Shown here one piece after another: positions 1 to 6,011 of a DNA stretch of 22,915 bases. Within the stretch, counting starts at the first letter, position 1. Each line of letters begins with the position of its first letter. Made by a program: the position numbers and the translations under genes. The notes under the pieces are model-generated. The model was not told where the DNA came from, ran no database searches, and worked only from the letters and a program-made list of their open reading frames with translations. Source of the stretch: a virus; IMG/VR virus record IMGVR_UViG_3300030098_005653, positions 1 to 22,915 of that record, one strand, 5' to 3'.

Positions 1-1
1 A

Positions 2-631
2 AATTATACGGGTGGGTCTGGTGGAGCTTGTGCCTCTACACGCCAAGCCAGTGGAGGAGGTGCCACAGGCTTGTGGATGAACGGCAGTAATGGTCAGGCA
101 GGTATCACTGGTGCGTCCACATCTAGTGTGGTCGAGCATAGTTTTGGGGGCGCGTTAAATCAATATCAGGAGGGTGGTGTATACGGAACAGGTACAGAGT
201 ATGGGTCAATGGATACATACCTATATGGTAATGTTCAGGACGTTCCTGTACTAATGTCTCCATTTCCAGAAATTTTTAGTTATGACGAGCGACAACAGCA
301 GATTCCAAGAGGGGCCGATGATGGCGATCCTTCAATGTGGAAAAGTGAAACTGAATTTTATCGGGCAGGTCAGATCATGAATGGAGGATATGATAGTCGT
401 AAGGATGCTCTTGGAAGTGATGGAAACGGATGGTATATAGGCCAAACAACAGGGCCGTTTGAGGGTGGAAAAGGATCAGTAGTAACGGACTCTTTAGAGT
501 GGGGTTACGGAGCGCGTGTATCTATGGGTGCGGGTTCTGGGGCTGTACGTACAACGAAAAGTGATGCAAGGTGTACCCCTGCAAAAGGTGGGGCAGGTAT
601 AGTTCTTATTTTTCCTATTTCAATGGGGTGA
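2..631 (+). CDS. Glycine-rich tail fibre/tail protein, C-terminal part (5' truncated by window)
   Basis: The reading frame is open from the first complete codon of the window, so the gene starts upstream and only about 209 C-terminal residues are present. The sequence is very rich in Gly, Ser and Thr. It ends in a GGAGIVLIFPISMG-like segment, resembling the GG-G-V-(I/L)-I close of glycine-rich C-terminal domains of phage tail fibres and receptor-binding proteins. The next gene looks like a tail assembly chaperone and begins 4 bases after the stop, which supports a tail-tip or fibre role at the virion surface. The exact family is not certain because the N-terminal part is missing. The first internal ATG (71) is unlikely to be the true start. 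Confidence 0.7.
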   Translation, partial: NYTGGSGGACASTRQASGGGATGLWMNGSNGQAGITGASTSSVVEHSFGGALNQYQEGGVYGTGTEYGSMDTYLYGNVQDVPVLMSPFPEIFSYDERQQQIPRGADDGDPSMWKSETEFYRAGQIMNGGYDSRKDALGSDGNGWYIGQTTGPFEGGKGSVVTDSLEWGYGARVSMGAGSGAVRTTKSDARCTPAKGGAGIVLIFPISMG

Positions 632-635
632 TACA

Positions 636-950
636 ATGGCTGACTACAAAATTACATACGAAGATGGCAGCACAGGCGTAATTGTAGCGTCTGAAGAAAT
701 GGCAAGGACAGTGGCAGGTAATGGAAGCTATGAATTAATACCTATACCGCAAGAATCGACTGAGCAAAAAGCGGAAGTTGCGAGAGCCATAGGACGCTCG
801 TGGCGAGACAGAGAACTGAATCGCACCGATAAATTCGTTAATGTGACAGACCATCCAGAGCATACTGCGATAATGGCCTATAGGGTCAAATTACGTCAAT
901 GGCCCAATGACGCTGACGCTGGATTTCCAGACACACGGCCTACCATTTAA
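636..950 (+). CDS. Phage tail assembly chaperone-like protein
   Basis: A 104-residue protein. Its C-terminal half has the pattern R-D-x-x-L-x-x-T-D, then YR-x-x-LR-x-W-P, then FP and a final P-T, which is the layout of the Phage_tail_APC type of tail (fibre) assembly chaperones. The N-terminal part (MADYKITYEDGS) looks like a small beta domain. It lies directly after the glycine-rich tail protein, as such chaperones often do, and would help that fibre fold or assemble in the cytoplasm. The family call rests on motif recognition by eye. Confidence 0.6.
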   Translation: MADYKITYEDGSTGVIVASEEMARTVAGNGSYELIPIPQESTEQKAEVARAIGRSWRDRELNRTDKFVNVTDHPEHTAIMAYRVKLRQWPNDADAGFPDTRPTI

Positions 951-952
951 AC

Positions 953-1360
953 ATGCACTCGTTTCCACCCTTAAACAAAATTCGGAGTCAGACCGAATTA
1001 CAAAATAATTATCTGAAAGCGGTACGTCGCGTGGAGAGTTTGACGAGGGAACGCAATGCAAACCAGTGGGCTGCCAAAGGGTACCGTACGGACCGTGATG
1101 AAATCAAAGGCAGAGCAAGCAAATTAGAAAAAAGAGTGGTACACCTTACAGCCCAGCAGAAAGCGACCGAAGAGGCTAAAGCCTGTGGCTATTGGTCCGG
1201 TGCTGCAAGCATCTGTGTTACGATGACCTATCTCGTTATGGATGAGGTAGGCTATCCATTTGGCTGGAACAATTTTTGGAACCACTACGCAGTCAATTGT
1301 GTAGCTGTTAATATTGCCACGATTTTTTTTGCATGGCTTTATAAGTTAACGCAAAAATAA
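953..1360 (+). CDS. Coiled-coil membrane protein of unknown function
   Basis: A 135-residue protein. Residues 15-80 are charged and heptad-like (predicted coiled coil, rich in R, K, E, Q). Two hydrophobic stretches follow, at about 83-98 and 112-131, the second ending in WLYKLTQK. It starts 2 bases after the upstream stop, and its stop overlaps the next ATG (ATAATGG), so it is co-translated with its neighbours. Its position after the tail genes, among other small membrane proteins and a holin-like gene, suggests a lysis or membrane role, but no named family is recognised. Confidence 0.6.
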   Translation: MHSFPPLNKIRSQTELQNNYLKAVRRVESLTRERNANQWAAKGYRTDRDEIKGRASKLEKRVVHLTAQQKATEEAKACGYWSGAASICVTMTYLVMDEVGYPFGWNNFWNHYAVNCVAVNIATIFFAWLYKLTQK

Positions 1361-1800
1361 TGGAAGCTGACGCAGCTAACGCGGTCCACCAGTTTGGCGC
1401 AGAGAGTGGACTCACAACGCTTATTGCAGATTGGGCATGGATCGCCATTGTAGCGTTTGTTTTGTTGTTGTTTAAAAGCTCGATTGAAAATGCAGTAGAG
1501 GGTTTACAGGTTTTCATGGGAAACGATTACAATGAGGATGATATTGTAGTAGTCGATGGTAGGCCAGGCCGAATTGTTAGAGTGGGGTTTTCCAAAACAG
1601 TTTTTTATCTCTACAGCTTTCGAGATGGGAAAATTACTGGAGGCACAAAATTAGCCGTAGAGAATGGCGCACTGGCATCGATGCGTATTGAACGCCCTTT
1701 ACCAAAATTAGACCCACAAGATTTTTTTAAAGCGGATGAAGGGCCAAACGGGAAAAAAAAAGACGATCCCCAAAAACCTCCCAATCAACAGAAGGGGTAA
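1360..1800 (+). CDS. Membrane protein with MscS-like beta domain
   Basis: A 146-residue protein. A single strong hydrophobic helix at about residues 22-42 (WAWIAIVAFVLLLF) is followed by an amphipathic stretch. Residues 50-110 read F-M-G-N-D-Y-N-E-D-D-I-V-V-V-D-G-R-P-G-R-I-V-R-V-G-F, which resembles the middle beta domain of MscS mechanosensitive channels (GD-x-V-x-V-x-G-x-x-G-x-V). The lysine- and proline-rich tail is probably disordered. It lacks the multiple transmembrane helices of a complete MscS, so it may assemble differently or modify the host membrane. The start overlaps the upstream stop. Membrane location is fairly clear; the MscS relation is only suggestive. Confidence 0.6.
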   Translation: MEADAANAVHQFGAESGLTTLIADWAWIAIVAFVLLLFKSSIENAVEGLQVFMGNDYNEDDIVVVDGRPGRIVRVGFSKTVFYLYSFRDGKITGGTKLAVENGALASMRIERPLPKLDPQDFFKADEGPNGKKKDDPQKPPNQQKG

Positions 1801-1802
1801 AA

Positions 1803-2012
1803 ATGGAAGTAAAAAATTTAGACGAAAAAATAGTCGAGATGGAAGAGAACCAGACTACCGCTATAGCTGAGTTGCAGACCGCGCAGAGCAAGGTGAACGA
1901 GCTGCAGAATTTATTGCAGCGTCAGCAGGGAGCTATTACAATTTTGCGAAACTTAAAAAAGGAAAACGAACCACAAACCGTAGAAGGGGATGATTCACAT
2001 GAAATTTCTTAA
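1803..2012 (+). CDS. Small coiled-coil protein
   Basis: A 69-residue hydrophilic protein with continuous heptad character over residues 5-55 (E, Q, L, K rich; LQTAQSKVNELQNLLQRQQG) and an acidic end. It has no signal peptide or membrane segment. It starts 2 bases after the stop of the MscS-like gene and overlaps the following holin-like gene by 14 bases, so it is part of the same small-gene cassette. It could be a spanin-like or accessory lysis protein, but there is no lipobox or N-terminal anchor to support that. Confidence 0.55.
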   Translation: MEVKNLDEKIVEMEENQTTAIAELQTAQSKVNELQNLLQRQQGAITILRNLKKENEPQTVEGDDSHEIS

Positions 2013-2169
2013 CACGATTACAGAAAAATTAGGTAGTAGAAAACTTGGCGTTACAGCTATCGTAGGTGCTGCAGCTGGGACCGGAGCAGCGGAGATCAGT
2101 TATCCCGTAGCACTCGTTGCTGCTGCATATATTCTCGGCCAAGCCTATGTAGATGCAAAAAAAGCGTAG
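1999..2169 (+). CDS. Small holin-like membrane protein
   Basis: A 56-residue protein starting MKFLNTITEKLGSRKLG. It has two hydrophobic segments (about 16-30 and 35-50), then ILGQAYVDAKKA. The arrangement of S-R-K at the start of helix 1 and G-Q-A-x-V-D-A-K after helix 2 is recurrent in small phage proteins encoded near lysis genes and often labelled holin-like. It would sit in the inner membrane. It overlaps the coiled-coil gene and is the last rightward gene before the convergent hairpin. The endolysin candidate lies far away at 16019, so a holin role is inferred, not shown. Confidence 0.6.
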   Translation: MKFLNTITEKLGSRKLGVTAIVGAAAGTGAAEISYPVALVAAAYILGQAYVDAKKA

Positions 2170-2203
2170 CATCGATCCCTGGGGGGTTGTCGATGTTGCG
2201 TAG

Positions 2204-2234
2204 GGGGGTGGGACATGAGGCGTGTCCCACCCTC
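2204..2234. terminator. Strong hairpin between convergent genes (putative transcription barrier)
   Basis: GGTGGGACA (2207-2215) pairs perfectly with TGTCCCACC (2223-2231) around a 7-base loop, and the stem can be extended by G-C and G-T pairs. It lies between the end of the rightward small-gene cassette and the end of the leftward integrase. Neither strand has a clear U-run after the stem, so it is not a textbook intrinsic terminator. A role in blocking or stabilising both convergent transcripts is inferred. Confidence 0.6.
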
Positions 2235-2236
2235 TA

Positions 2237-3613
2237 CTAATACGGTAAGTTTTCTTCTACTGTAATATCTTCAGCTTTCACTTGGGTTAGGTACTTATTT
2301 GTTGTGTCTATCTTTTCGTGACCCATGCGATTCTTAACGGTTGCTATATCTACATTATTTCTCAGCAGTTGTGTAGCATAGGTATGTCTATAGCTTGTGT
2401 AGGTGGGTAACTCACTAATGCTGTATATTGCTTTTTCATTTTGATTAAATTCTTTAATACTATCAGCAAATTGATTATTCGATATAACTACGTTTTTTGT
2501 ACCTACGCTCCGCTGATCTTTGTCCCATTTACTGCCTTGCCTCACATAACGTCCTGATGGAATAATATATTGACCTAACATTCCTAACTTATTTTGCCGT
2601 TTTCTTTCAGTTTCAATCATATTTTTTAACTCATCTTTAATACCAAGCGTTCGAAATTCGTGATCTTTTGGTGTATGTATTTCACCGTTAGCTGCACACG
2701 TTGATTCTTGCACATATAAAAATGATGCCTTGTTTTTATTTATTACTAATGCGTCCCATTCCAGCCATCGCATTTCATTGGTTCGCAACCCACAATACAA
2801 TCCAAAATAAATAGCGATCACTATACAGCCATGCATTGGATGTTTACGTCCACAGGGATCGGTATAGTAATCATATTTCGCGCTTAGAACTGCAATCGTT
2901 CGTTTGGCCTCATCTTCGGTTAAAACTCTACGTGGTTTTGTCGTTGTTTGTTTAATGGTTGGGCATCGATTTTTATTATATGGGGAACGGTCTATTAAAT
3001 TCAAATCTATACAGGCACTAAAAAAGTTTTTTAAAGCATAATTTTTTTTGTTTGTGGTGCTCGGTGAATGTTGATTCCGTTGCATATCCCACCATTCATA
3101 GTAATCGTCCTCAGACATAGATGCTGGATTAGGATGTTTTTTTCTTACATCCGATAAAACTCTTGTAAGCTCATTTTTTGTTTTTTGTAATGAATCAGGT
3201 TCTTTGCCCCAATCTTTTCTTGTTTTATTTTTTGCGTTTTCAAGGTATTTATCCACAATTAAATTCATATCAAGTTCCACAGCAGCAAAGGAGTTTGTTC
3301 TTTTTATGTGATCTCTGTAGCCAGGCCAAACCAATGCAGCATCCGCAGGACTAATTAAAGGTTTAGTTAGTCCAAACTCTCTATAGCCGTTTACCCATGT
3401 ATCTATTTCTTCCGATGTAGCAATGCCGCTTTTGGACGCTTGTTCAATTCGGTTTGCAGCAAATTGCAGAGCTTTCGTGATATCTGATTTACTTACTCTT
3501 TTGATACGTGGGGGTGGATCTTTTTTGAATCCAGAAATCCATATGTTATACTGTAAAACCCATCGTCCTTTTGGCTTTTCTTTTGTTGGTTTTTCAAATG
3601 TCAGGCTTGGCAT
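2237..3613 (-). CDS. int: Tyrosine recombinase (phage integrase)
   Basis: A 458-residue site-specific recombinase that would join attP to the host tRNA-Tyr attB. The catalytic domain occupies about residues 228-445: box I Arg277 in GLRTNE, Lys316 in TPKDHEFR, Arg409-His410 in SYRHTYATQLL, His432 in MGHEKIDT, and nucleophile Tyr441 in NKYLTQ. Residues 95-210 fit a core-binding SAM-like domain and the N-terminus may bind arm sites. The first His of the HxxR box is replaced by Thr406. The start is set by a GGAG ribosome site 8 bases before the ATG. It points away from attP, whose tRNA-derived core begins 235 bases upstream of its start codon. Confidence 0.93.
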   Translation of the reverse strand: MPSLTFEKPTKEKPKGRWVLQYNIWISGFKKDPPPRIKRVSKSDITKALQFAANRIEQASKSGIATSEEIDTWVNGYREFGLTKPLISPADAALVWPGYRDHIKRTNSFAAVELDMNLIVDKYLENAKNKTRKDWGKEPDSLQKTKNELTRVLSDVRKKHPNPASMSEDDYYEWWDMQRNQHSPSTTNKKNYALKNFFSACIDLNLIDRSPYNKNRCPTIKQTTTKPRRVLTEDEAKRTIAVLSAKYDYYTDPCGRKHPMHGCIVIAIYFGLYCGLRTNEMRWLEWDALVINKNKASFLYVQESTCAANGEIHTPKDHEFRTLGIKDELKNMIETERKRQNKLGMLGQYIIPSGRYVRQGSKWDKDQRSVGTKNVVISNNQFADSIKEFNQNEKAIYSISELPTYTSYRHTYATQLLRNNVDIATVKNRMGHEKIDTTNKYLTQVKAEDITVEENLPY

Positions 3614-3664
3614 ATTACTCGCTCCGCTGTGTATTTAGTCTGCTCTTTTAGACACGAAAGCAGT

Positions 3665-3687
3665 GGGGGGGATAAAAGGGGGGATAG
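3665..3687 (+). repeat. G-rich direct repeat, left of attP core (candidate arm site)
   Basis: Two GGGGGGAT units 12-13 bases apart, in the form G7-ATAAAA-G6-ATAG. The same double unit recurs at 3942-3963 on the other side of the tRNA-like core. Paired direct repeats either side of a core are typical of integrase arm-type or excisionase sites. That role is inferred. Confidence 0.5.
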
Positions 3688-3805
3688 TTTATTCGTATTT
3701 CCCGTTATATCCTACATTTTGAAGTAATGTTAAGCAAAGTGGAGTAATACTGCAAGTGGGACCAACGGACGATACAGAAACACTGTATATGTAGCGTTTT
3801 AGCCT

Positions 3806-3844
3806 AAAAAAGTAGGGAGACTCTTGTATTTAAGAGCCTCCCTA
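3806..3844 (-). terminator. Rho-independent terminator just downstream of the tRNA-Tyr fragment
   Basis: On the minus strand, TAGGGAGGCTCTT and AAGAGTCTCCCTA pair over 13 positions (one A-C mismatch) with a 6-base loop, followed by CTTTTTT. It lies 4 bases after the CCA end of the tRNA-Tyr fragment, which is where a host tRNA gene would be terminated. The phage therefore appears to carry a replacement tRNA 3' end together with a terminator. It also isolates the integrase from upstream leftward transcription. Confidence 0.8.
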
Positions 3845-3848
3845 AAGA

Positions 3849-3906
3849 TGGTGGGGGGAGCAGGATTCGAACCTACGAAGTCGAAGACAACAGATTTACA
3901 GTCTGC
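3849..3906 (-). other. attP core: 3' part of tRNA-Tyr(GTA)
   Basis: Read on the minus strand, this 58-base segment runs from the anticodon stem (GCAGACTGTAAATCTG, anticodon GTA) through a class II variable arm, the T-arm with GGTTCGAATCC, and the acceptor 3' strand ending in CCACCA. It closely follows bacterial tRNA-Tyr. The sequence before it shows no matching 5' half, D-arm or acceptor 5' strand, so it is not a full tRNA gene. A partial tRNA next to an integrase is the classic signature of attP: on integration it would restore the host tRNA-Tyr gene. The exact crossover and identity length need the host sequence. Confidence 0.88.
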
Positions 3907-3941
3907 TTTGAGGTATTTAAAAACAACAACTTACGTTAATA

Positions 3942-3963
3942 GGGGGGATAAATGGGGGGGATA
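3942..3963 (+). repeat. G-rich direct repeat, right of attP core (candidate arm site)
   Basis: G6-ATAAAT-G7-ATAA, near-identical to the repeat at 3665-3687 and in the same orientation. It overlaps the last codons of the small wHTH/excisionase candidate, so that gene's 3' end would double as a binding site. Confidence 0.5.
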
Positions 3964-3964
3964 A

Positions 3965-4183
3965 TTATTTAGATTTAACCCCAGTATAAGCATTTGTAGC
4001 AAACTTTTTTAAATCTCCAACGTAAAAATTTACAATCTTACTTGTTACTCTAATTGAGGGTATTCGCATACCTGTGTGGTGTCTATCCGCTGCCAATTCC
4101 TTTAAAGTTCTTTCGGGTATTTGCAGATACTCCAAAGCCGTTTGAAACGGCACGATTCTATCGTCTGGTAAGTGCTCTATCAT
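3965..4183 (-). CDS. Small winged-helix/MerR-like DNA-binding protein, excisionase candidate
   Basis: A 72-residue basic protein. Residues from about 10 (RIVPFQTALEYLQIPERTLKELAADR) fit a helix-turn-helix of the MerR/excisionase kind, followed by a short beta wing (IPSIRVTSKIVNFYVGDLKKF). The start was chosen at ATG 4181-4183 because AGGAG lies 7 bases upstream; an in-frame ATG at 4207 has no such site. It is the last gene of the leftward early operon and abuts attP, as recombination directionality factors often do. It could equally be an ordinary small regulator. Confidence 0.6.
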   Translation of the reverse strand: MIEHLPDDRIVPFQTALEYLQIPERTLKELAADRHHTGMRIPSIRVTSKIVNFYVGDLKKFATNAYTGVKSK

Positions 4184-4193
4184 GGGGATTCTC

Positions 4194-4406
4194 CTATAGT
4201 ATGTCAACCAGTTTTCTTTTAATATCTTTTATGTGTTTGCATTCAAACTCTCTACTTTTTCTATGTCTGAACTTCCAGCCCTTACATGTGCAGCTCCATT
4301 TACGTTGCAAGTTTGGGTCGCGTTCGATTAGGTAAAATTCACCATCGCTTCCGATACGCCTCCAGATTTGCCTGATGTTTAAGTTGGGAATTACTGTGGT
4401 TTCCAT
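4194..4406 (-). CDS. SWIM-type zinc finger protein
   Basis: A 70-residue protein. Residues 38-58 read C-T-C-K-G-W then E-C-K-H, the CxC...CxH arrangement of SWIM zinc fingers, which bind DNA or protein partners. The N-terminal half (WRRIGSDGEFYLIERDPNLQRKWSC) is a short beta region that usually precedes the finger. It overlaps the upstream gene by 16 bases and sits in the early leftward operon. In other systems SWIM proteins work with recombinases or helicases. The role here is unknown. Confidence 0.65.
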   Translation of the reverse strand: METTVIPNLNIRQIWRRIGSDGEFYLIERDPNLQRKWSCTCKGWKFRHRKSREFECKHIKDIKRKLVDIL

Positions 4407-4651
4407 ACGATTACTGGAGTGCCTTTGCCGTATTCTCGCATTGTGTTTGTTTCAATCCATTCCTCAGCTTCTTTTAAGTTCATGCCGTGTACTCGTTGGC
4501 GTATTAACACCAGTTTATCGTAGTCGTATGCTGCGACACTTACGCCATTGTGTAGTGCAATACCGAGCAGTGCCTCGTCTAATGCCCGATCCTCGTACAG
4601 ATAAATTTCATCCTCCTCGTCATTCGCAAAATCATTAATCGCATCGCGCAT
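4391..4651 (-). CDS. Conserved-looking acidic protein of unknown function
   Basis: An 86-residue protein, acidic at the N-terminus (NDFANDEEDEIYLYEDRALDEA). A mixed alpha/beta stretch follows (VSVAAYDYDKLVLIRQRVHGMNLKEAEEWIETNT), ending in PVIVWKPQ. The E-A-x-E-W-I-E-x-N pattern looks like a phage family but no name can be given. It overlaps genes on both sides (16 bases each), so translation is probably coupled. No catalytic motif is visible. Confidence 0.6.
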   Translation of the reverse strand: MRDAINDFANDEEDEIYLYEDRALDEALLGIALHNGVSVAAYDYDKLVLIRQRVHGMNLKEAEEWIETNTMREYGKGTPVIVWKPQ

Positions 4652-5210
4652 AAAATTTGTATTCCAGTGGTGGTAATGGCTTGAGGGAGGGAACGGGGAT
4701 AACGTAACTGTCTTTGAAAATTCCTTTGGTTTCTTTGTTGCCAGGGAAGTCAGAACAGGTAGCGTAACCAGGGAGATAGATCGTTGGGGGTTTACTGGTC
4801 CACATTAGTGGATTTTTGTCACCATCGATCAGGACCAATATGTAGATCCAATTTGGTCGTGGCGTATGTGGTGTATACAAGTTGTAGCAGTTGACTATCT
4901 TACTACTTCTCATGTAGGAACCCTTGACATCGACATTCAGACATCCAAGATCATATCCACCATCCGGTGCATCAGGATTTTGATTTCGGTGAAATCTGGT
5001 AACCATGTATTGATCGATGGAGCCGTATAGATATTTGCAATAAGCAGCGGTAGCTACCTGGCCAACGCACTGGTCCATGAGCATATATTTATCACGCTGT
5101 TCGCCACGGAACGCACTGTCTCGTTTGCCGATGCCACGGTCCATGTTGTCCAGGCCGTGAGTGACAGCTGAATTAATTTCTGCGCTGGACATATTTATTT
5201 TGTGTGGCAT
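4635..5210 (-). CDS. PD-(D/E)XK nuclease-like protein
   Basis: A 191-residue protein. Asp87 (GGYDLG) followed by Asp94-Val-Lys96 (LNVDVKGS) gives the D-x(6)-DxK signature of PD-(D/E)XK nucleases, on a predicted beta hairpin. Preceding helices (MDQCVGQVATAAYCKYLYG) fit the first core helix. The C-terminal part has aromatic and proline-rich strands (PNWIYILVLIDGD). It begins the downstream half of the early operon, 63 bases after the sigma-like gene, with CGGAGA before its ATG. It could be a restriction-like nuclease attacking host DNA or a recombination nuclease. The motif is short, so the call is moderate. Confidence 0.55.
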   Translation of the reverse strand: MPHKINMSSAEINSAVTHGLDNMDRGIGKRDSAFRGEQRDKYMLMDQCVGQVATAAYCKYLYGSIDQYMVTRFHRNQNPDAPDGGYDLGCLNVDVKGSYMRSSKIVNCYNLYTPHTPRPNWIYILVLIDGDKNPLMWTSKPPTIYLPGYATCSDFPGNKETKGIFKDSYVIPVPSLKPLPPLEYKFYARCD

Positions 5211-5229
5211 AGTTTTGTCTCCGTTATTG

Positions 5230-5266
5230 GTGGGGCAGCCCCATCCCCAATGAGACTGCCCCTGCG
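5230..5266 (-). other. Hairpin in the gap between the sigma-like and nuclease-like genes
   Basis: GGGGCAG near 5232 can pair with CTGCCCC near 5258, and shorter GGGGC/GCCCC pairings overlap it. It occupies most of the 63-base gap, the only sizeable gap inside this part of the leftward operon. No U-run follows on the minus strand, so it may be an attenuator, an RNA processing site, or nothing functional. Confidence 0.3.
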
Positions 5267-5273
5267 GTGCGTG

Positions 5274-6011
5274 CTACTCGTACCTCTCCCTATGAGTACG
5301 AGCCTTCAACATCGCACCGCGTATATTTTTGATTCCTCTTTGATATTCCTGGTTTACGGCTTGTCTACTTTTGCCCATCACGCGACCGATTTGCTCGAAC
5401 GTCCAACGACGATTTCCAATAAGACCTTTATTAAACTGGATGATACGTCTGTCGTTAGATTTTTTTACGTGATGTATATAAATTTCTTTTTCTTCATATT
5501 CCTCTGGTTGTGTACTTAAAACAGCCTTATCCAAACTCACCGGATGTTGTGCGGTGTGTTTTTGTGTCTTTGGCAATTCCTCATAGGCGACCTGCGCTGC
5601 ACGCATGTACGACATTCCACCAGCAACTAATTCATTCTCTCGTTTTTTACGTTTATTGTTTTTTGCGAGATCGTGATTCGTGGCTGTTCCACCTGGGGCA
5701 CACTCGACATAAGTATCGTGGATTCCGCGAATAATCCAGTGGCGCACGTACGCACCCACGGTGTATGGAGACGATAAATCAAACTTGTCTATCGATTCGG
5801 TTAGTCGCATTAAGGTATTCTGCAACGCATCATCGACATTTAATTTGTTATGCTGGTTTATAAACTGGACACACAAACGCACCATAGATCGCACCAGTTT
5901 GTCTCGCGCTTGGTAGTCCTGATTTTCCTGCCATAACCTTACACACTCTTTTTGTTCATCATGGGTTAATGGCGCGAGGGCCATATTATCCCACTGGTTT
6001 TGTCCGCTCAT
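5274..6011 (-). CDS. Sigma-70 family-like transcription factor
   Basis: A 245-residue protein. Residues 34-100 resemble sigma region 2: ARDKLVRSMVRLCVQF, then DDALQNTLMRLTESIDKFDLSS and YTVGAYVRHWIIRGIHD, which matches the YaxxxIRxAI part of regions 2.3-2.4. Residues 203-232 (WTFEQIGRVMGKSRQAVNQEYQRGIKNIR) are a typical region 4 helix-turn-helix for -35 recognition. The middle is a charged linker. It overlaps the helicase gene by 26 bases within the early operon. By analogy with phage sigma factors it would redirect host RNA polymerase, perhaps to the late promoter near 15.9 kb. A non-sigma HTH protein with sigma-like folds is the alternative. Confidence 0.75.
   Translation of the reverse strand: MSGQNQWDNMALAPLTHDEQKECVRLWQENQDYQARDKLVRSMVRLCVQFINQHNKLNVDDALQNTLMRLTESIDKFDLSSPYTVGAYVRHWIIRGIHDTYVECAPGGTATNHDLAKNNKRKKRENELVAGGMSYMRAAQVAYEELPKTQKHTAQHPVSLDKAVLSTQPEEYEEKEIYIHHVKKSNDRRIIQFNKGLIGNRRWTFEQIGRVMGKSRQAVNQEYQRGIKNIRGAMLKARTHRERYE

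Larger units (their letters stand above)
3614..3964. other. Integrase upstream region and attP region (no gene)
   Basis: There is no convincing ORF here. The interval holds the integrase leader, a weak leftward promoter candidate (TTGCTT then TAGGAT with 17-base spacing, around 3709-3740), two sets of G-rich direct repeats (3665-3687 and 3942-3963), a terminator hairpin and the tRNA-Tyr fragment. Together these look like a complete phage attachment site with integrase arm regions. Confidence 0.7.

Noticed and set aside
1308-1517. 69-codon minus-strand ORF over the membrane genes
   Set aside because: It is antisense to two overlapping rightward genes that form a compact cassette, with no ribosome site.
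3251-3259. DnaA-box-like TTATCCACA
   Set aside because: It lies within the integrase coding sequence, is single, and is far from the iteron and T-rich region.
3849-3925. Complete functional tRNA-Tyr gene
   Set aside because: Only the 3' part from the anticodon stem to CCA is present; no matching acceptor 5' strand or D-arm precedes it.
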